Below are positions 45,935-54,819 of a stretch of DNA of 64,000 bases, piece by piece. The notes beneath the pieces are model-generated. The model did no database searches. It had not been told where the DNA came from and worked only from the letters and a program-made list of their open reading frames with translations. The position numbers and the translations under genes were made by a program. The DNA is from JBHJGP01 sp050331695 (GTDB taxonomy: Bacteria; Pseudomonadota; Alphaproteobacteria; Geminicoccales; Geminicoccaceae): assembly GCA_050331695.1 (NCBI GenBank), contig JBHJGP010000013.1:1-64000 (forward strand), in the 5' to 3' direction. Position 1 is the stretch's first letter, and every line of letters starts with the position of its first letter.

Positions 45935-47218
45935 TCAAGCGGTGAGCCTCAGCTTTCCCGTCGGGTCGCCAGAGGCCTGCCCGGCCGCCAACAGATCCGC
46001 GGCAGCTTCGACGGGTACCGGCCGGCTGTAGAGGTAGCCCTGGGCGAAGGTGCACCCAAGAGCCTCCAGGACGTCGGCCTGGCCAATTTCCTCGATCCCT
46101 TCGGCCACCACCGGTATGCCCAGACTGTCGGCGAGATTGATCATCGAGCCGACGATGGCACGGCTGCGGCTGTCCTCCTGCAACGAGGCGACGAAGCAGC
46201 GGTCGATCTTCAGACAATCGATCGGGAAGCGGTGGAGATAGTCGAAACTGGAATAGCCCGTGCCGAAATCATCGATCGCCACGGCCAGGCCCAGCTCCCG
46301 GCATTGGCCCAACACCTGGGCGACGCGCTCAGGATCCGCCATCAGGACGCTTTCGGTGATCTCGAGCTTGAGCGTCCGTCCGTCGACCTGATGGGTCGTC
46401 AACTTTCGTTCCAGGCGTTCGACGAAGTCCGGCTCCGCGAGGTCGCGGCCCGACAGGTTGATCGTGAAGAACAGAGGCTCCATGCCGCTCGCGAGGACGT
46501 TGTTGAACCGGTTGGCCAGACGGCAAACCTCGTTGATCACCCAGCGGGTCAATTCGACGATGAGCCCGGAATCCTCGGCGACACCGATGAATGCCTGGGG
46601 TGACAGGAGGCCACGCTCCGGATGGCGCCAGCGGACCAAACACTCGAAGCCGGCGATCCTCTGCCCGGCGAGGGCGACGATCGGCTGGAGATGAAGCTCG
46701 AACTCACCTGTGTCGATCGCGTTCGCGATATCGCGTTCGAGACGAAGCGCCGCGATCGCGCTCTCGCTCGTGGCCGGCGTCTCGTCCTCGTTCTCCTCCG
46801 GCGCCGACGAGCCAAGCTTGGTCTCGAGCGTCGTTCGGAACCGGCGCAGGATCGTCACCATGCACATGCGCAGGACCGGATCCAGCTGCGCCAGGCGCCT
46901 GGATAACTGAGACGAGGTGATCACGGTCATGCGACAGGGCTCACTCGCGACCGCGCTCGCGGACCGGGGCAAGCCGTCGATCAGGGCCATTTCGCCGATG
47001 ATCTCGCCGGACACGCGCTTCGCCAGCTCGACGTCGCGGCCTTCACGCTCGACCGAGATCGTAACCGACCCCTCTTCGACCAGGTACGCGCAGTCACCGG
47101 CATCGCCTTCGGCAAAGACCATCTCGCCGGCATCGATCCATCGCGTGGCTGACGTTGATTTGGGCTTTGCGGGCAAATCCGCTTCCGGACTGTTTCTGAG
47201 CGATAAGCCATTGTGCAT
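45935..47218 (-). CDS. Cyclic-nucleotide-binding domain fused to EAL c-di-GMP phosphodiesterase
   Basis: This 427-residue cytoplasmic protein has an N-terminal cNMP-binding domain (about 25-140) with the phosphate-binding cassette GEIIGEMALIDGLPRSASAV, in which Arg85 and Ser86 fit cAMP binding. The EAL domain (about 165-415) appears catalytic: Glu192 in ECLVRW (EAL is ECL), Asn in FFTINLSG, Glu in LKLEITESV, the Asp pair in AIDDFGTGYSS, Lys in LKIDRCF and Glu in VVAEGIEEI. It should hydrolyse c-di-GMP under control of a cyclic nucleotide. It is divergent from the CHASE2 cyclase with 69 bases between. Confidence 0.93.
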   Translation of the reverse strand: MHNGLSLRNSPEADLPAKPKSTSATRWIDAGEMVFAEGDAGDCAYLVEEGSVTISVEREGRDVELAKRVSGEIIGEMALIDGLPRSASAVASEPCRMTVITSSQLSRRLAQLDPVLRMCMVTILRRFRTTLETKLGSSAPEENEDETPATSESAIAALRLERDIANAIDTGEFELHLQPIVALAGQRIAGFECLVRWRHPERGLLSPQAFIGVAEDSGLIVELTRWVINEVCRLANRFNNVLASGMEPLFFTINLSGRDLAEPDFVERLERKLTTHQVDGRTLKLEITESVLMADPERVAQVLGQCRELGLAVAIDDFGTGYSSFDYLHRFPIDCLKIDRCFVASLQEDSRSRAIVGSMINLADSLGIPVVAEGIEEIGQADVLEALGCTFAQGYLYSRPVPVEAAADLLAAGQASGDPTGKLRLTA

Positions 47219-47287
47219 CAGACATTCTTAATTTTTCGCGAATAGCCTCGAGCGCTCCGGACAACCGGGTCATCGACGGAGCGAGCA
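47219..47287. promoter_or_regulatory. Divergent promoter region between cNMP-EAL and CHASE2 cyclase genes
   Basis: Only 69 bases separate the two starts, so both promoters and any operator must overlap here. It is AT-rich near the cNMP-EAL start (TTCTTAATTTTTCG, 47224-47237). The CHASE2 gene's ribosome site (ACGGAGCGAGCA) lies immediately before its TTG. No defined operator is recognisable. Confidence 0.4.
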
Positions 47288-49510
47288 TTGAGCCAAACCC
47301 CTGCGATTTCAGGGTCCCCACCGGGCGCGTTGCTGGGCGCGGCCGCGGCCTGTCGCCGGCTGGTCGCCCAAGGCGCCCGGTCGTTCCGGCGACGGGCCCC
47401 TATTCTTGGCGTCGGTCTCTTCCTGATCGCGGGTGCCCTGGGCCTTCGGATCGTAGAGCCGCCGTTGGTTAGTCAGGCACGTCTCGAGGTCTTCGATTCC
47501 TATCAGCGCATGGAGCCCCGCGCCTTCGCGCCGGCGCCGGTGCGGGTCATCGACATCGACGACGAAAGCCTGCGTCGGCTCGGCCAGTGGCCCTGGCCCC
47601 GCGATCTCGTTGCCGAGCTGATCGATCGCCTGACGGCCTCAGGTGCGCGGGTCATCGCCCTGGACGTGTTGTTCGCCGAACCGGACCGGACGGCGCCCGC
47701 CCTCTTGAGGCAAAAACTTTCGGCAGCCGAGGACGACGGTCCGCTTGGCCGAGCCCTCGCCTCTCTGCCTGATCACGATCATCTGCTGGCTCAAGCTTTT
47801 GGCCGGGGGCGGGTGGTGACCGGCTTCGCGCTGAGTTCGGGGGCCAACGCGGTGCGGCCGACGGCCAAGACCGCGTTCGCGACCGTGGGCCAGACCAATT
47901 TCGATATCGGTGACGATTTTCCCGGTGCCATCGCCAACCTGCCGGTTCTGGAGACCGCGGCCGCCGGCAATGGCAGCCTCAGCATCGTCGCCGATGAGGA
48001 CGAGGTGGTTCGTCGGGTCCCGGTCGTGCAACGGATCGGTGAGACCCTCTTGCCGTCCCTGCCGGTCGAAGCTTTGCGCGTGGCGCAAGGGGTCACGACC
48101 CTAAAGGCGCGTTTTCATGAGCAGGGGGGTACCTTGCGGGTCGGCCGCGTCGACATCCCCTTCGACCGCGACGGCAAATACGGCCTCCACCATCGACCGA
48201 TCCTCCCCGGCGACAGCCTGCCCGTCTGGCATCTGTTCGATGAGACACGCCGGGACGCCGTCTCGCGGCAGCTCAAGGACCACATCGTTTTCATCGGCAC
48301 CAGCGCGGCCGGACTGAAGGATCTAAGAACGACGCCACTCGCCGCCTTCACCCCGGGCGTGTTCGTCCACGCCCAGGCCCTGGAGCAGATGCTCACCGGC
48401 CAGCCGCTCGAGCGTCCTTTGTGGGTCACCGGTCTCGAGGTCTCCGTCATGCTGGCAGCAGCGGTCGTTCTGCTGGCGGCGTTCACCTGGCTGCCGGCCC
48501 GGTGTAGCGCTGTTCTGGCGCTCTTGGTCATCGGGGTGAGCTTGAGCGTTTCCTGGCTCGCTTTTCGCCATTTTCAGATCCTCGTCGACCCGGTCTGGCC
48601 GTCGATCACCGTCGTCGCCCTCTACGTCACGATCATGTCGCTGACCTATATGCGCACTGAGCGCGAACGCAGTCACATCCGCCGGGCATTCGGTCAGTAT
48701 ATGGCGCCGGCGTTGGTCAACACACTTGTCGAGGATCCCGGTCGCCTGAAGCTGGGGGGCGAGGTCCGGGACATGACCTTCCTCTTCTCGGATATCGCCG
48801 GCTTCACGCCTTTCGTCGAACGCACAAGCCCGGAACAGCTGGTCGAGCTCCTAAACGCTTATCTGGATCGGGTGTGCGCCATCGTCATGGAGCATGGCGG
48901 GACCTTGGACAAAATCGTCGGCGACGCGGTGCACGCCATCTTCAATGCGCCGCTCGACCAGCCGGACCATGCGGAGCGTGCGGTCCGCTGCGCCCTCGCC
49001 ATTGATGCCTTTTCCAGCACTTTCGTCGTCGAGTGCGCTGCCAGGGGCGTGGAATTCGGCCATACGCGGCTGGGCATCAACACCGGCCCCGCCGTGATCG
49101 GCAATTTCGGTGGCGAGAGCCGTTTCGACTACACGGCGCATGGCGACAGCATCAATCTAGCGGCACGCCTCGAAGGCGTGAACAAATGGATCGGCTCCAG
49201 GATCTGCGTCGCTGGCAGCAGTGCCGAGCAATGCCCCTCCATCGCCTTTCGGTCCCTGGGTGAACTCCTGGTCGTCGGCAGGAGCAAGCCGGTCGCGACC
49301 TTCGAGCCCTTGTCCGAAGCCGACGCGGCAAGCGAGCGGATCGTCGCCTATCGTCGAGCCTTCGCGCTGATGGCCGAAGAACAGCCCGAGGCGCTTTCGA
49401 CATTCGCGAGGCTCTGCCAGCAGTTTCCTGACGACGCGGTCATCGCGTTCCATCATCATCGTCTTGCCGAGGGTGAACGGGGCAGCATCATCAAAATGAG
49501 TAGCAAATAG
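47288..49510 (+). CDS. CHASE2-domain class III adenylate cyclase
   Basis: This 740-residue inner-membrane receptor has an N-terminal helix (LGVGLFLIAGALGLRIV), a periplasmic CHASE2 sensor (about 60-370; RVIDIDDESLRRLGQWPWPR and ALDVLFAEPDR), three membrane helices (about 385-460) and a cytosolic class III cyclase domain (about 490-680). Catalytic features are FLFSDIAGFTPFVERTSPEQ, the adenine Lys in LDKIVGDAVHAIFNAP, and GINTGPAVIGNFGGESRFDY with the NLAARLEG helix. The TTG start has GGAG about eight bases upstream. It should make cAMP in response to an unknown periplasmic signal. Confidence 0.92.
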   Translation: MSQTPAISGSPPGALLGAAAACRRLVAQGARSFRRRAPILGVGLFLIAGALGLRIVEPPLVSQARLEVFDSYQRMEPRAFAPAPVRVIDIDDESLRRLGQWPWPRDLVAELIDRLTASGARVIALDVLFAEPDRTAPALLRQKLSAAEDDGPLGRALASLPDHDHLLAQAFGRGRVVTGFALSSGANAVRPTAKTAFATVGQTNFDIGDDFPGAIANLPVLETAAAGNGSLSIVADEDEVVRRVPVVQRIGETLLPSLPVEALRVAQGVTTLKARFHEQGGTLRVGRVDIPFDRDGKYGLHHRPILPGDSLPVWHLFDETRRDAVSRQLKDHIVFIGTSAAGLKDLRTTPLAAFTPGVFVHAQALEQMLTGQPLERPLWVTGLEVSVMLAAAVVLLAAFTWLPARCSAVLALLVIGVSLSVSWLAFRHFQILVDPVWPSITVVALYVTIMSLTYMRTERERSHIRRAFGQYMAPALVNTLVEDPGRLKLGGEVRDMTFLFSDIAGFTPFVERTSPEQLVELLNAYLDRVCAIVMEHGGTLDKIVGDAVHAIFNAPLDQPDHAERAVRCALAIDAFSSTFVVECAARGVEFGHTRLGINTGPAVIGNFGGESRFDYTAHGDSINLAARLEGVNKWIGSRICVAGSSAEQCPSIAFRSLGELLVVGRSKPVATFEPLSEADAASERIVAYRRAFALMAEEQPEALSTFARLCQQFPDDAVIAFHHHRLAEGERGSIIKMSSK

Positions 49511-49892
49511 CCTTTGTAAGAACCGCTCGCGCATCAGGGTCGACATTGTCCAACGGTCAGGCCGGTGGACTTTCCGGGATACGTCGCAACACCGATAGTC
49601 CGCCGGTAAGCGCATGCCTGACGTCGTGGCCAGTATTACGGATTTGCCGGAAAACCTGAGAACCGCGTTGCAACTCGCTGTCAGCCGCTCCGCCGTGAGG
49701 TACCCAATTTGCTTATGAAGATCATCATCCGTCCGGTGCGCATTGGATCGGTTTCGCAACCCACTGCCCGATCGTCAGCGTGTGGCAGGAGCTGAAAATC
49801 AGCGCTAGCGCCCCCGTCTCACGCGGGCCGGTTGGCCACCATCATTTCGGGATCGTCGCCGCTGCCCTACCGACAGTGCCCGGAAGCTGAAG
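49511..49892. other. Non-coding region, 382 bases
   Basis: No credible gene on either strand between the cyclase stop and the Nudix stop (convergent). I see no T-run terminator, repeat or RNA signature. The base composition is slightly lower in GC than the flanks. Confidence 0.45.
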
Positions 49893-50492
49893 TCAGCACC
49901 GGGCGGTTTCGCTTTCCAGCCGCCCAATTCTTAAATGCTGCAGCAGGATGATCGTCTTCGCGTCACGGATTTCGCCGGTCTCGATCATGGCCATAGCTTC
50001 CGGCAGGGGGATGTGCAGAACCTCGATGTCCTCACCCTCCTCGAAGTCGCCACCGCCTTCGGACCGGCGCCTACCCTCGGCATAGCTGCCGATAAAGAAG
50101 GACAGATACTCGGTCACCGATCCCGGGCTCATGTAGACGTCGAACAGGTGCTCAAGCGTTGTGACTTCGAAGCCAGTCTCTTCCATCAGTTCCGCGCGCA
50201 TGCGCTCGGACGCCGCCGCGCCATCCAGCAATCCGGCCGGTGTTTCGATCAACGACGTCAGTCCACCATTGAGGAATACCGGCAAGCGAAACTGTCGCGT
50301 CAGCAGCACACAATCCGTCGCCCGGTTGTGGAGCAGGCAGGTTGCGCCATTGCCCCGGTCATAGGCTTCGCGGGCCTGGCGCTGCCATTCCCCGCTCCGG
50401 CGCCTGAGGTCATATTCGTATTTGGTGAGCACTCCCCAGTCATCGGACAGTACCGTCGCGGAAACCGGCCGATAGATCTCACGCTCGCTCAT
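49893..50492 (-). CDS. Nudix hydrolase (NudK/ADP-ribose pyrophosphatase-like)
   Basis: This 199-residue Nudix enzyme hydrolyses nucleoside diphosphate sugars. The layout is that of the GDP-mannose/ADP-ribose group: TKYEYDLRRRSGEWQRQARE, CVLLTRQFRLPVF, then the Nudix box GLLDGAAASERMRAELMEET, DVYMSPGSVTEYLSFFIGSY and EDIEVLHIPLPEAM. In the box, the catalytic REUxEE part reads RAELMEE, but the first Glu is Ala, unlike NudK. ATG 50492 is chosen because AGGAG lies nine bases upstream. It is divergent from a DeoR regulator that probably controls it. Confidence 0.88.
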   Translation of the reverse strand: MSEREIYRPVSATVLSDDWGVLTKYEYDLRRRSGEWQRQAREAYDRGNGATCLLHNRATDCVLLTRQFRLPVFLNGGLTSLIETPAGLLDGAAASERMRAELMEETGFEVTTLEHLFDVYMSPGSVTEYLSFFIGSYAEGRRRSEGGGDFEEGEDIEVLHIPLPEAMAMIETGEIRDAKTIILLQHLRIGRLESETARC

Positions 50493-50520
50493 GGTCCCAA
50501 CTCCTTGCCATTTCCGGCAA

Positions 50521-50560
50521 TAACGTGTAAAAACATGCAGAGTCAAGAAAGAACGTGCAG
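50521..50560. promoter_or_regulatory. Candidate operator: two near-identical direct repeats
   Basis: AACATGCAG (50532-50540) and AACGTGCAG (50552-50560) match at eight of nine bases and are spaced by 20 bases, about two helical turns. They lie in the 67-base gap between the divergent Nudix and DeoR genes. This is the expected place for autoregulation by the DeoR protein. The repeat may extend left (AACGTG also at 50522-50527). Confidence 0.4.
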
Positions 50561-51324
50561 TGCTTAGCCAAGAGCGGAAGAGCTACCTCCTGTCGATTTT
50601 GCAGAGGACCGGTCGGATCGTCGCCAAGGATGCCGCCGATGATCTGCGATTGTCGGAAGACACGATCCGTCGCGATCTGCGCGAACTGGCTAAGGACGGT
50701 AAACTGAAACGCGTGCACGGCGGGGCCGTCCCGATGGCGCCCGCGAACGCTCCCTTTTCCCGGCGGCTGGCCATCGCAACCCCGGAAAAGACCGCGATCG
50801 GTAGGCGGGCGGCCGGGATGATCCGGCCGGGCCAGGTTGCCTTTATCGACGGCGGCACGACGGCATTGCAGCTGGCCGGTCACCTGCCGCCCGACCTCGA
50901 CGCGACGATCATCACCCACAGCCCGAATGTCGCCATGGAGCTTGCCGAACACGCGCGGGTGGACATTGAGCTCGTCGGCGGCCGGCTCTTTCGACATTCG
51001 ATCGTCACATGCGGGGCGGCGACCCTCGCCTGGTTGGACCGCTACCGGCCTGACATCTGCTTTATCGGCGCGACCGGAATCCATACGGAAATGGGTATAA
51101 CGACCGGCAACAGCGAGGAGGCCGAGGTCAAGCGGGCGATCATCGCCTTGTCAGGCACTGCCGTGCTGCTCGCCTCGCCCGAAAAACTCGGATCGGTTTC
51201 CCCGTTTGAACTGGCGCGCTGGCCGGACATCGACTGCCTTGTCGTGTCCGCCGGTTCGCTGTCGACGGCCAACAGAATGTTTTCTCACCTTGGATGCGAA
51301 ATTTTGTCCGCGGGTGAAGCTTGA
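50560..51324 (+). CDS. DeoR-family transcriptional regulator
   Basis: A 254-residue repressor with an N-terminal winged helix (about 1-57; QERKSYLLSILQRTGRIVAK, DLRLSEDTIRRDLRELAKDG, KLKRVHGGAV) and a C-terminal sugar-phosphate isomerase-like effector domain (GQVAFIDGGTTALQLAGHLP, ELVGGRLFRHSIVTCGAATL, CFIGATGIHTEMGITTGNSE). DeoR proteins sense sugar phosphates. The GTG start at 50560 is adopted because the HTH begins right after it. It is divergent from the Nudix gene, its most likely target, so a nucleotide-sugar-linked effector is plausible. Confidence 0.92.
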   Translation: MLSQERKSYLLSILQRTGRIVAKDAADDLRLSEDTIRRDLRELAKDGKLKRVHGGAVPMAPANAPFSRRLAIATPEKTAIGRRAAGMIRPGQVAFIDGGTTALQLAGHLPPDLDATIITHSPNVAMELAEHARVDIELVGGRLFRHSIVTCGAATLAWLDRYRPDICFIGATGIHTEMGITTGNSEEAEVKRAIIALSGTAVLLASPEKLGSVSPFELARWPDIDCLVVSAGSLSTANRMFSHLGCEILSAGEA

Positions 51325-51463
51325 TCGGCCGGCCTGGACGTATCGGGTCACCGGAGGTTCCGCGCTCGTCGCCGGCGGCGAGGAGATGCTAGGGGCTTGA
51401 AAGAAGGGGCCGGAGCCGGAAGATACGCCACATGGATGCGGTTGCGTCGATGTAGAGCTGGCT

Positions 51464-52302
51464 TTGTCGATGGCCGAGTTCGGCGATCTTCTCGAACGGT
51501 TGGTGGGCGCGCCGCGCCGCGCCGTCGCTGCGAGCGATATCCGCTTCGCGCGGTTTCGCCGTGGCGACATGGACCTCATAGCTGCGACCGGTGCCGATCT
51601 CGCCATTATGGTCTCGCTGGTTAACGGGTATCTTGTCGACCGAGGGCCAAAGCCCGCGGCCCGGCTCGTCCCGAACTTCTCAGCGCGGTCGTCCTGCCGC
51701 CGGGACATGGCGACGCCTATCGTATTCGCGGTGAGGTCGACGTCCTTCAGATCGTGGTGCCCGGTGAGGCGGTCTCGCGCCTCGGGATCGAAGGCACGAT
51801 CGCGACGCCACCGCTGCACGAGCGCACGATCGCGCTCGACCGAGCCGTCGGTCTGTTCCTAAAGGCCTATGTCTCGGGAGGCGAACCGCTCGCCGCCGAC
51901 CAGGCGGTGCTGGCGCTGCACGACGCCGTGCACGACGCCCTGCACGAGCGCGCGGCATCGAGGCGGGCGGCGCTCTCGGAGCGGGATATTGCGCACCTGG
52001 CCGGCGTCGTCGACGAGCGGCTTCACGAGCGCCTCGCTGTCACCGATCTGGCGGCCGCCGTCCGGCTCAGCCCCGCTCATTTCGCCCGATCGTTCCGGGC
52101 GGCGACCGGCATGACGCCTTGGGGGTTCGTGACCGGACGCCGCCTCGATCGCGCAATCACGCTGATAGCCGCGCGCCCCGCGCTTGGCCTTGACGAGATC
52201 GCCCGGACCGTTGGCTTCTGCGACCGCCGCCACCTCGGGCGAGCCCTGCGTAACGCACGTGGAGTGTCGCCGAACACGGTCCGACGCACGCTCGCGCTCT
52301 GA
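51464..52302 (+). pseudogene. AraC-family transcriptional regulator, frameshifted
   Basis: The 5' part (from TTG 51464 or ATG 51470) reads EFGDLLERLVGAPRRAVAAS and ends in sense near MVSLVNGYLVDRGPKPAARL. From about base 51670 the meaningful frame is one base off: ELLSAVVLPPGHGDAYRIRG, then EVDVLQIVVPGEAVSRLGIE and the complete AraC HTH pair (LAVTDLAAAVRLSPAHFARS, LDEIARTVGFCDRRHLGRAL) to the stop. An indel lies somewhere within 51640-51670. Intact, the protein would be about 280 residues. It lies 100 bases upstream of the ycaC-cupin-ycaC operon on the same strand, presumably its activator. Confidence 0.8.
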
Positions 52303-52401
52303 CCGCCATCGCCGGCAGAGCAGAATCGTCCCCCCGTCCGTCGGAACGAGCCGCCGGTTTTGCGGTTTTGGCTGACAGACCGCCAAACGGCCGGAGGACC
52401 C

Positions 52402-53088
52402 ATGCCTGCCTATCCCGCCTCCGCGCGCCTGTCGCGCGACAACGCAGCCCTCGTCATGATCGACCACCAGACAGGGCTGCTCTCGTCCTGCCGTGACCTG
52501 CCCCCTGAGACGCTGACGAACAACATCGTGGCCCTCGCCCAGGTGGGCCGGTTTTTCGAGCTGCCCGTCGTGCTCACGCAAGGCGGACGCGGCGGGGTTT
52601 CGGCTGGCGGGCCGCTCCTGCGCCAACTCGCGGAGCTGTTTCCGGACGTGCCCGTCATCGACCGGCACTTCCCGAACGCCTATGACGATCCCAACTTTTA
52701 CGAGGCCGTAGAGGCGACCGGGCGCAAGAAGCTCGTGATGGCCGGCTGCACCTTTGACTACTGCCTGGCGCTGCCGGCGATGCATCTCGCCGCCGACGGC
52801 TACGAGGTTTACGCCGTCGTCGACGCTTCCGGGAATTGGGACGCGTTGACGACCCATGCGACGATGCACCGGCTCAGTCAGGCGGGCGTGATTGTCTGCA
52901 ACTGGGTCGCCGTCTGGGGCGAACTGCATCGCGACCACGATGTTGCGAACGACGCTGAGATCATGGGCGTGATGGCCGAGGCCTATCCCGCGCTCAGCTG
53001 GGTCGCGAACAACTGGATGTACGCCCAGGGAGCCTACCCTGAGCAGACGCTCGTGCGCGACAAGCCCGCGCCCGGCGACGCCTCGTGA
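52402..53088 (+). CDS. Isochorismatase-like Cys hydrolase (YcaC-type), copy 1
   Basis: This 228-residue cysteine hydrolase of the isochorismatase superfamily is close in pattern to YcaC: ALVMIDHQTGLLSSC with nucleophile-assisting Asp, FPNAYDDPNFYEAVEATGRK, VMAGCTFDYCLALPAMHLAA with the nucleophilic Cys in the DYC position, and VVDASGNWDALTTHATMHRL, then NWVAVWGELHRD. The Lys usually found before N-A-(W/Y) is His here. ATG 52402 is supported by GGAGGA just upstream. It overlaps the cupin gene by GTGA. The substrate is unknown; amides or N-acyl compounds fit the family. Confidence 0.88.
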   Translation: MPAYPASARLSRDNAALVMIDHQTGLLSSCRDLPPETLTNNIVALAQVGRFFELPVVLTQGGRGGVSAGGPLLRQLAELFPDVPVIDRHFPNAYDDPNFYEAVEATGRKKLVMAGCTFDYCLALPAMHLAADGYEVYAVVDASGNWDALTTHATMHRLSQAGVIVCNWVAVWGELHRDHDVANDAEIMGVMAEAYPALSWVANNWMYAQGAYPEQTLVRDKPAPGDAS

Positions 53089-53564
53089 ACGCGCCCTTTC
53101 GCATGGCGGCGGCCGAAGCGCCCGCTTACTGGTTCGACCGGTCGCTCTGGCTCGTGTTGAGCACGCCGGAGGCAACGGCGGGCACGCACGCCACCTTCGA
53201 CGTGACGATCGCGCCCGGCGCCGGTGCCGCAGCCCACGCCCATGCCGGCCAGGACGAGGTGTTCTACGTCTTGTCGGGCGATGCGCGCTTCACCGTCGGC
53301 GAGGTGACGCTACCGGCCGCGCCTGGCGATCTTCTGCACGTGCCACGCGGCTTGGTTCACGCCTTCACCGTCGACGAAGCGGCGCCGCTGAGGGTGCTGA
53401 ACTACTACACACCCGGCGGCTTCGAACCGTTCGTCCTGAACGTCGGCACACCTGCTACCGAGCGCTCCCTGCCGCCCCCCGATCTCGCCGCCCCCGATCC
53501 GGACCTCGTGGGTCGCTGGGCGGAAGCCGTCGGGCTCCGCATGGAGCCCGGGACCATCGAATGA
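53085..53564 (+). CDS. Cupin-domain protein
   Basis: This 159-residue protein has a single cupin barrel: TFDVTIAPGAGAAAHAHAGQ followed by DEVFYVLSGDARFTVGEV, then APGDLLHVPRGLVHAFTVDE. The HxH...E and final H motifs bind a metal. The GTG start overlaps the ycaC-1 stop. A small-molecule dioxygenase, isomerase or ligand-binding role is open. Its place between two YcaC-like hydrolases suggests it works on the same substrate. A ribosome site (AAGGAGA) for ycaC-2 follows its stop after a few bases. Confidence 0.85.
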   Translation: MNAPFRMAAAEAPAYWFDRSLWLVLSTPEATAGTHATFDVTIAPGAGAAAHAHAGQDEVFYVLSGDARFTVGEVTLPAAPGDLLHVPRGLVHAFTVDEAAPLRVLNYYTPGGFEPFVLNVGTPATERSLPPPDLAAPDPDLVGRWAEAVGLRMEPGTIE

Positions 53565-53583
53565 TCTAAGGAGACTGACCGCT

Positions 53584-54237
53584 ATGCACGAAACCTTCGA
53601 GATGGTCAGCGCCGAGAACGCCTTCGCGCTACTCGTCGACCACCAGGCGGGCCTGATGCTGTTCACCGGCGATATCGACCCCGTGCACCTGCGCTCGAAC
53701 TCGGTCGCACTCGCTAAGGTGCTCGCGATGCATGATATCCCGACGGTGATCACCGCCGCGGCGATGGGGCCGGCCGGCCCGCTCGGGCCCGTGATCCCTG
53801 AAGTGCTGGACCACTTCCCAGACGTCGATCCGATCTACCGCACCAAGATCAACTCCTGGCACGATGAGCGCATCCGCTCGGCGATCGAGGCGACGGGGCG
53901 CAGTAAGGTGATCTGCGCCGGCATCACCGCCGATTTCTGCATCGGAATCCCAGCCAAGACCATGGCCGGCGAAGGGTACGACGTGCGCCTGGTTATGGAT
54001 GCCTCGGGCAACTACTCGGACATGGTGCTGCAGGCGTCGATCGCGAACCTGACCCAACACGGCGTGAAGGTCACGAACTGGCTGTCGATCGCCTGCGAGC
54101 TGTTGCGGGACTGGGCCGATGCGGAGAAGGCTGAAATGCTGCTCGGTATCTACCGCGAGCACCTGCCTCAGTGGAGCATGCTCCAGATGACCCAAGAGAA
54201 CTGGACCACCGTGCAGGCGGACGGCAACCAGGGGTGA
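53584..54237 (+). CDS. Isochorismatase-like Cys hydrolase (YcaC-type), copy 2
   Basis: This second YcaC-like hydrolase, 217 residues, has AFALLVDHQAGLMLFTGDID, KINSWHDERIRSAIEATGRS (catalytic Lys before INSW), KVICAGITADFCIGIPAKTM (catalytic Cys in ADFC) and LVMDASGNYSDMVLQASIAN, then NWLSIACELLRDW. It is clearly a paralogue of the upstream copy but has diverged, and keeps the Lys that copy 1 lacks, so the two may differ in substrate. AAGGAG precedes ATG 53584. It overlaps the next gene by GTGA. Confidence 0.9.
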   Translation: MHETFEMVSAENAFALLVDHQAGLMLFTGDIDPVHLRSNSVALAKVLAMHDIPTVITAAAMGPAGPLGPVIPEVLDHFPDVDPIYRTKINSWHDERIRSAIEATGRSKVICAGITADFCIGIPAKTMAGEGYDVRLVMDASGNYSDMVLQASIANLTQHGVKVTNWLSIACELLRDWADAEKAEMLLGIYREHLPQWSMLQMTQENWTTVQADGNQG

Positions 54238-54563
54238 CGGCGGCGCGGATAGGACGGATCCTGCTTGGCGTCCTCATCGTCACCACGGTGGCGATCGTCG
54301 CCATGGTGGACGTTTTCAACCAGCATCACCTGGTCGATCCGGACTGGTCTGCGCACGCGCGACTGCGGAATGCGATGCAGGCTGTGATGCTCGTCCTCGT
54401 CTCGGCGGCGAGCCTCGCCGCACTGATTTTCCCACCAAGCAAGCCGATGCAGCCCGGACCCGATCAGATCGGCCCAGGACCATCGGAAACTCAAAGGGCC
54501 GTCATGCCATCCGGAACCAAGGACCGGCGTTCGTCCCCGGGGAAAACAAACGACATCCGGTAG
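54234..54563 (+). CDS. Small two-helix membrane protein
   Basis: This 109-residue protein starts at GTG, overlapping the ycaC-2 stop. It has two membrane helices (GRILLGVLIVTTVAIVAMVD and MQAVMLVLVSAASLAALIFP) around a loop NQHHLVDPDWSAHARLRNAM. The His/Asp/Arg-rich loop recalls small DUF6640-like membrane proteins whose loop reads HxxNPxWPxHARFH. The C-terminal 40 residues are polar and Pro/Ser-rich. It is the last gene of the cassette. Starting further upstream would shadow ycaC-2. Confidence 0.65.
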   Translation: MTAARIGRILLGVLIVTTVAIVAMVDVFNQHHLVDPDWSAHARLRNAMQAVMLVLVSAASLAALIFPPSKPMQPGPDQIGPGPSETQRAVMPSGTKDRRSSPGKTNDIR

Positions 54564-54819
54564 TCGCCGACGAAAACCGCCGCGGCGCTTCCAGGTGATT
54601 GCGACGTCTGTAACCGCGACCATCATGGTTGTGCGCCGGTCTTTGCTGTTCGATCCGATCGATTGACCGTTCAGTGGAAACGGCGCTCTTTCCAATGTCG
54701 CAGCCGCCGATACCCGGGTGGCCATCATCCGACAGATTTTTCGACCGCTGAAGACGAGTTGGCCTCCGGGCCCCGTCTCGAGATGGACCTGGCTGCAACA
54801 AGGAGGTGGCCGTCGTCGG

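Noticed and set aside
51859..53175. Long minus-strand frame of 438 codons
   Set aside because: It spans the AraC and ycaC genes on the opposite strand and reads as Arg/His/Gly-rich shadow sequence.
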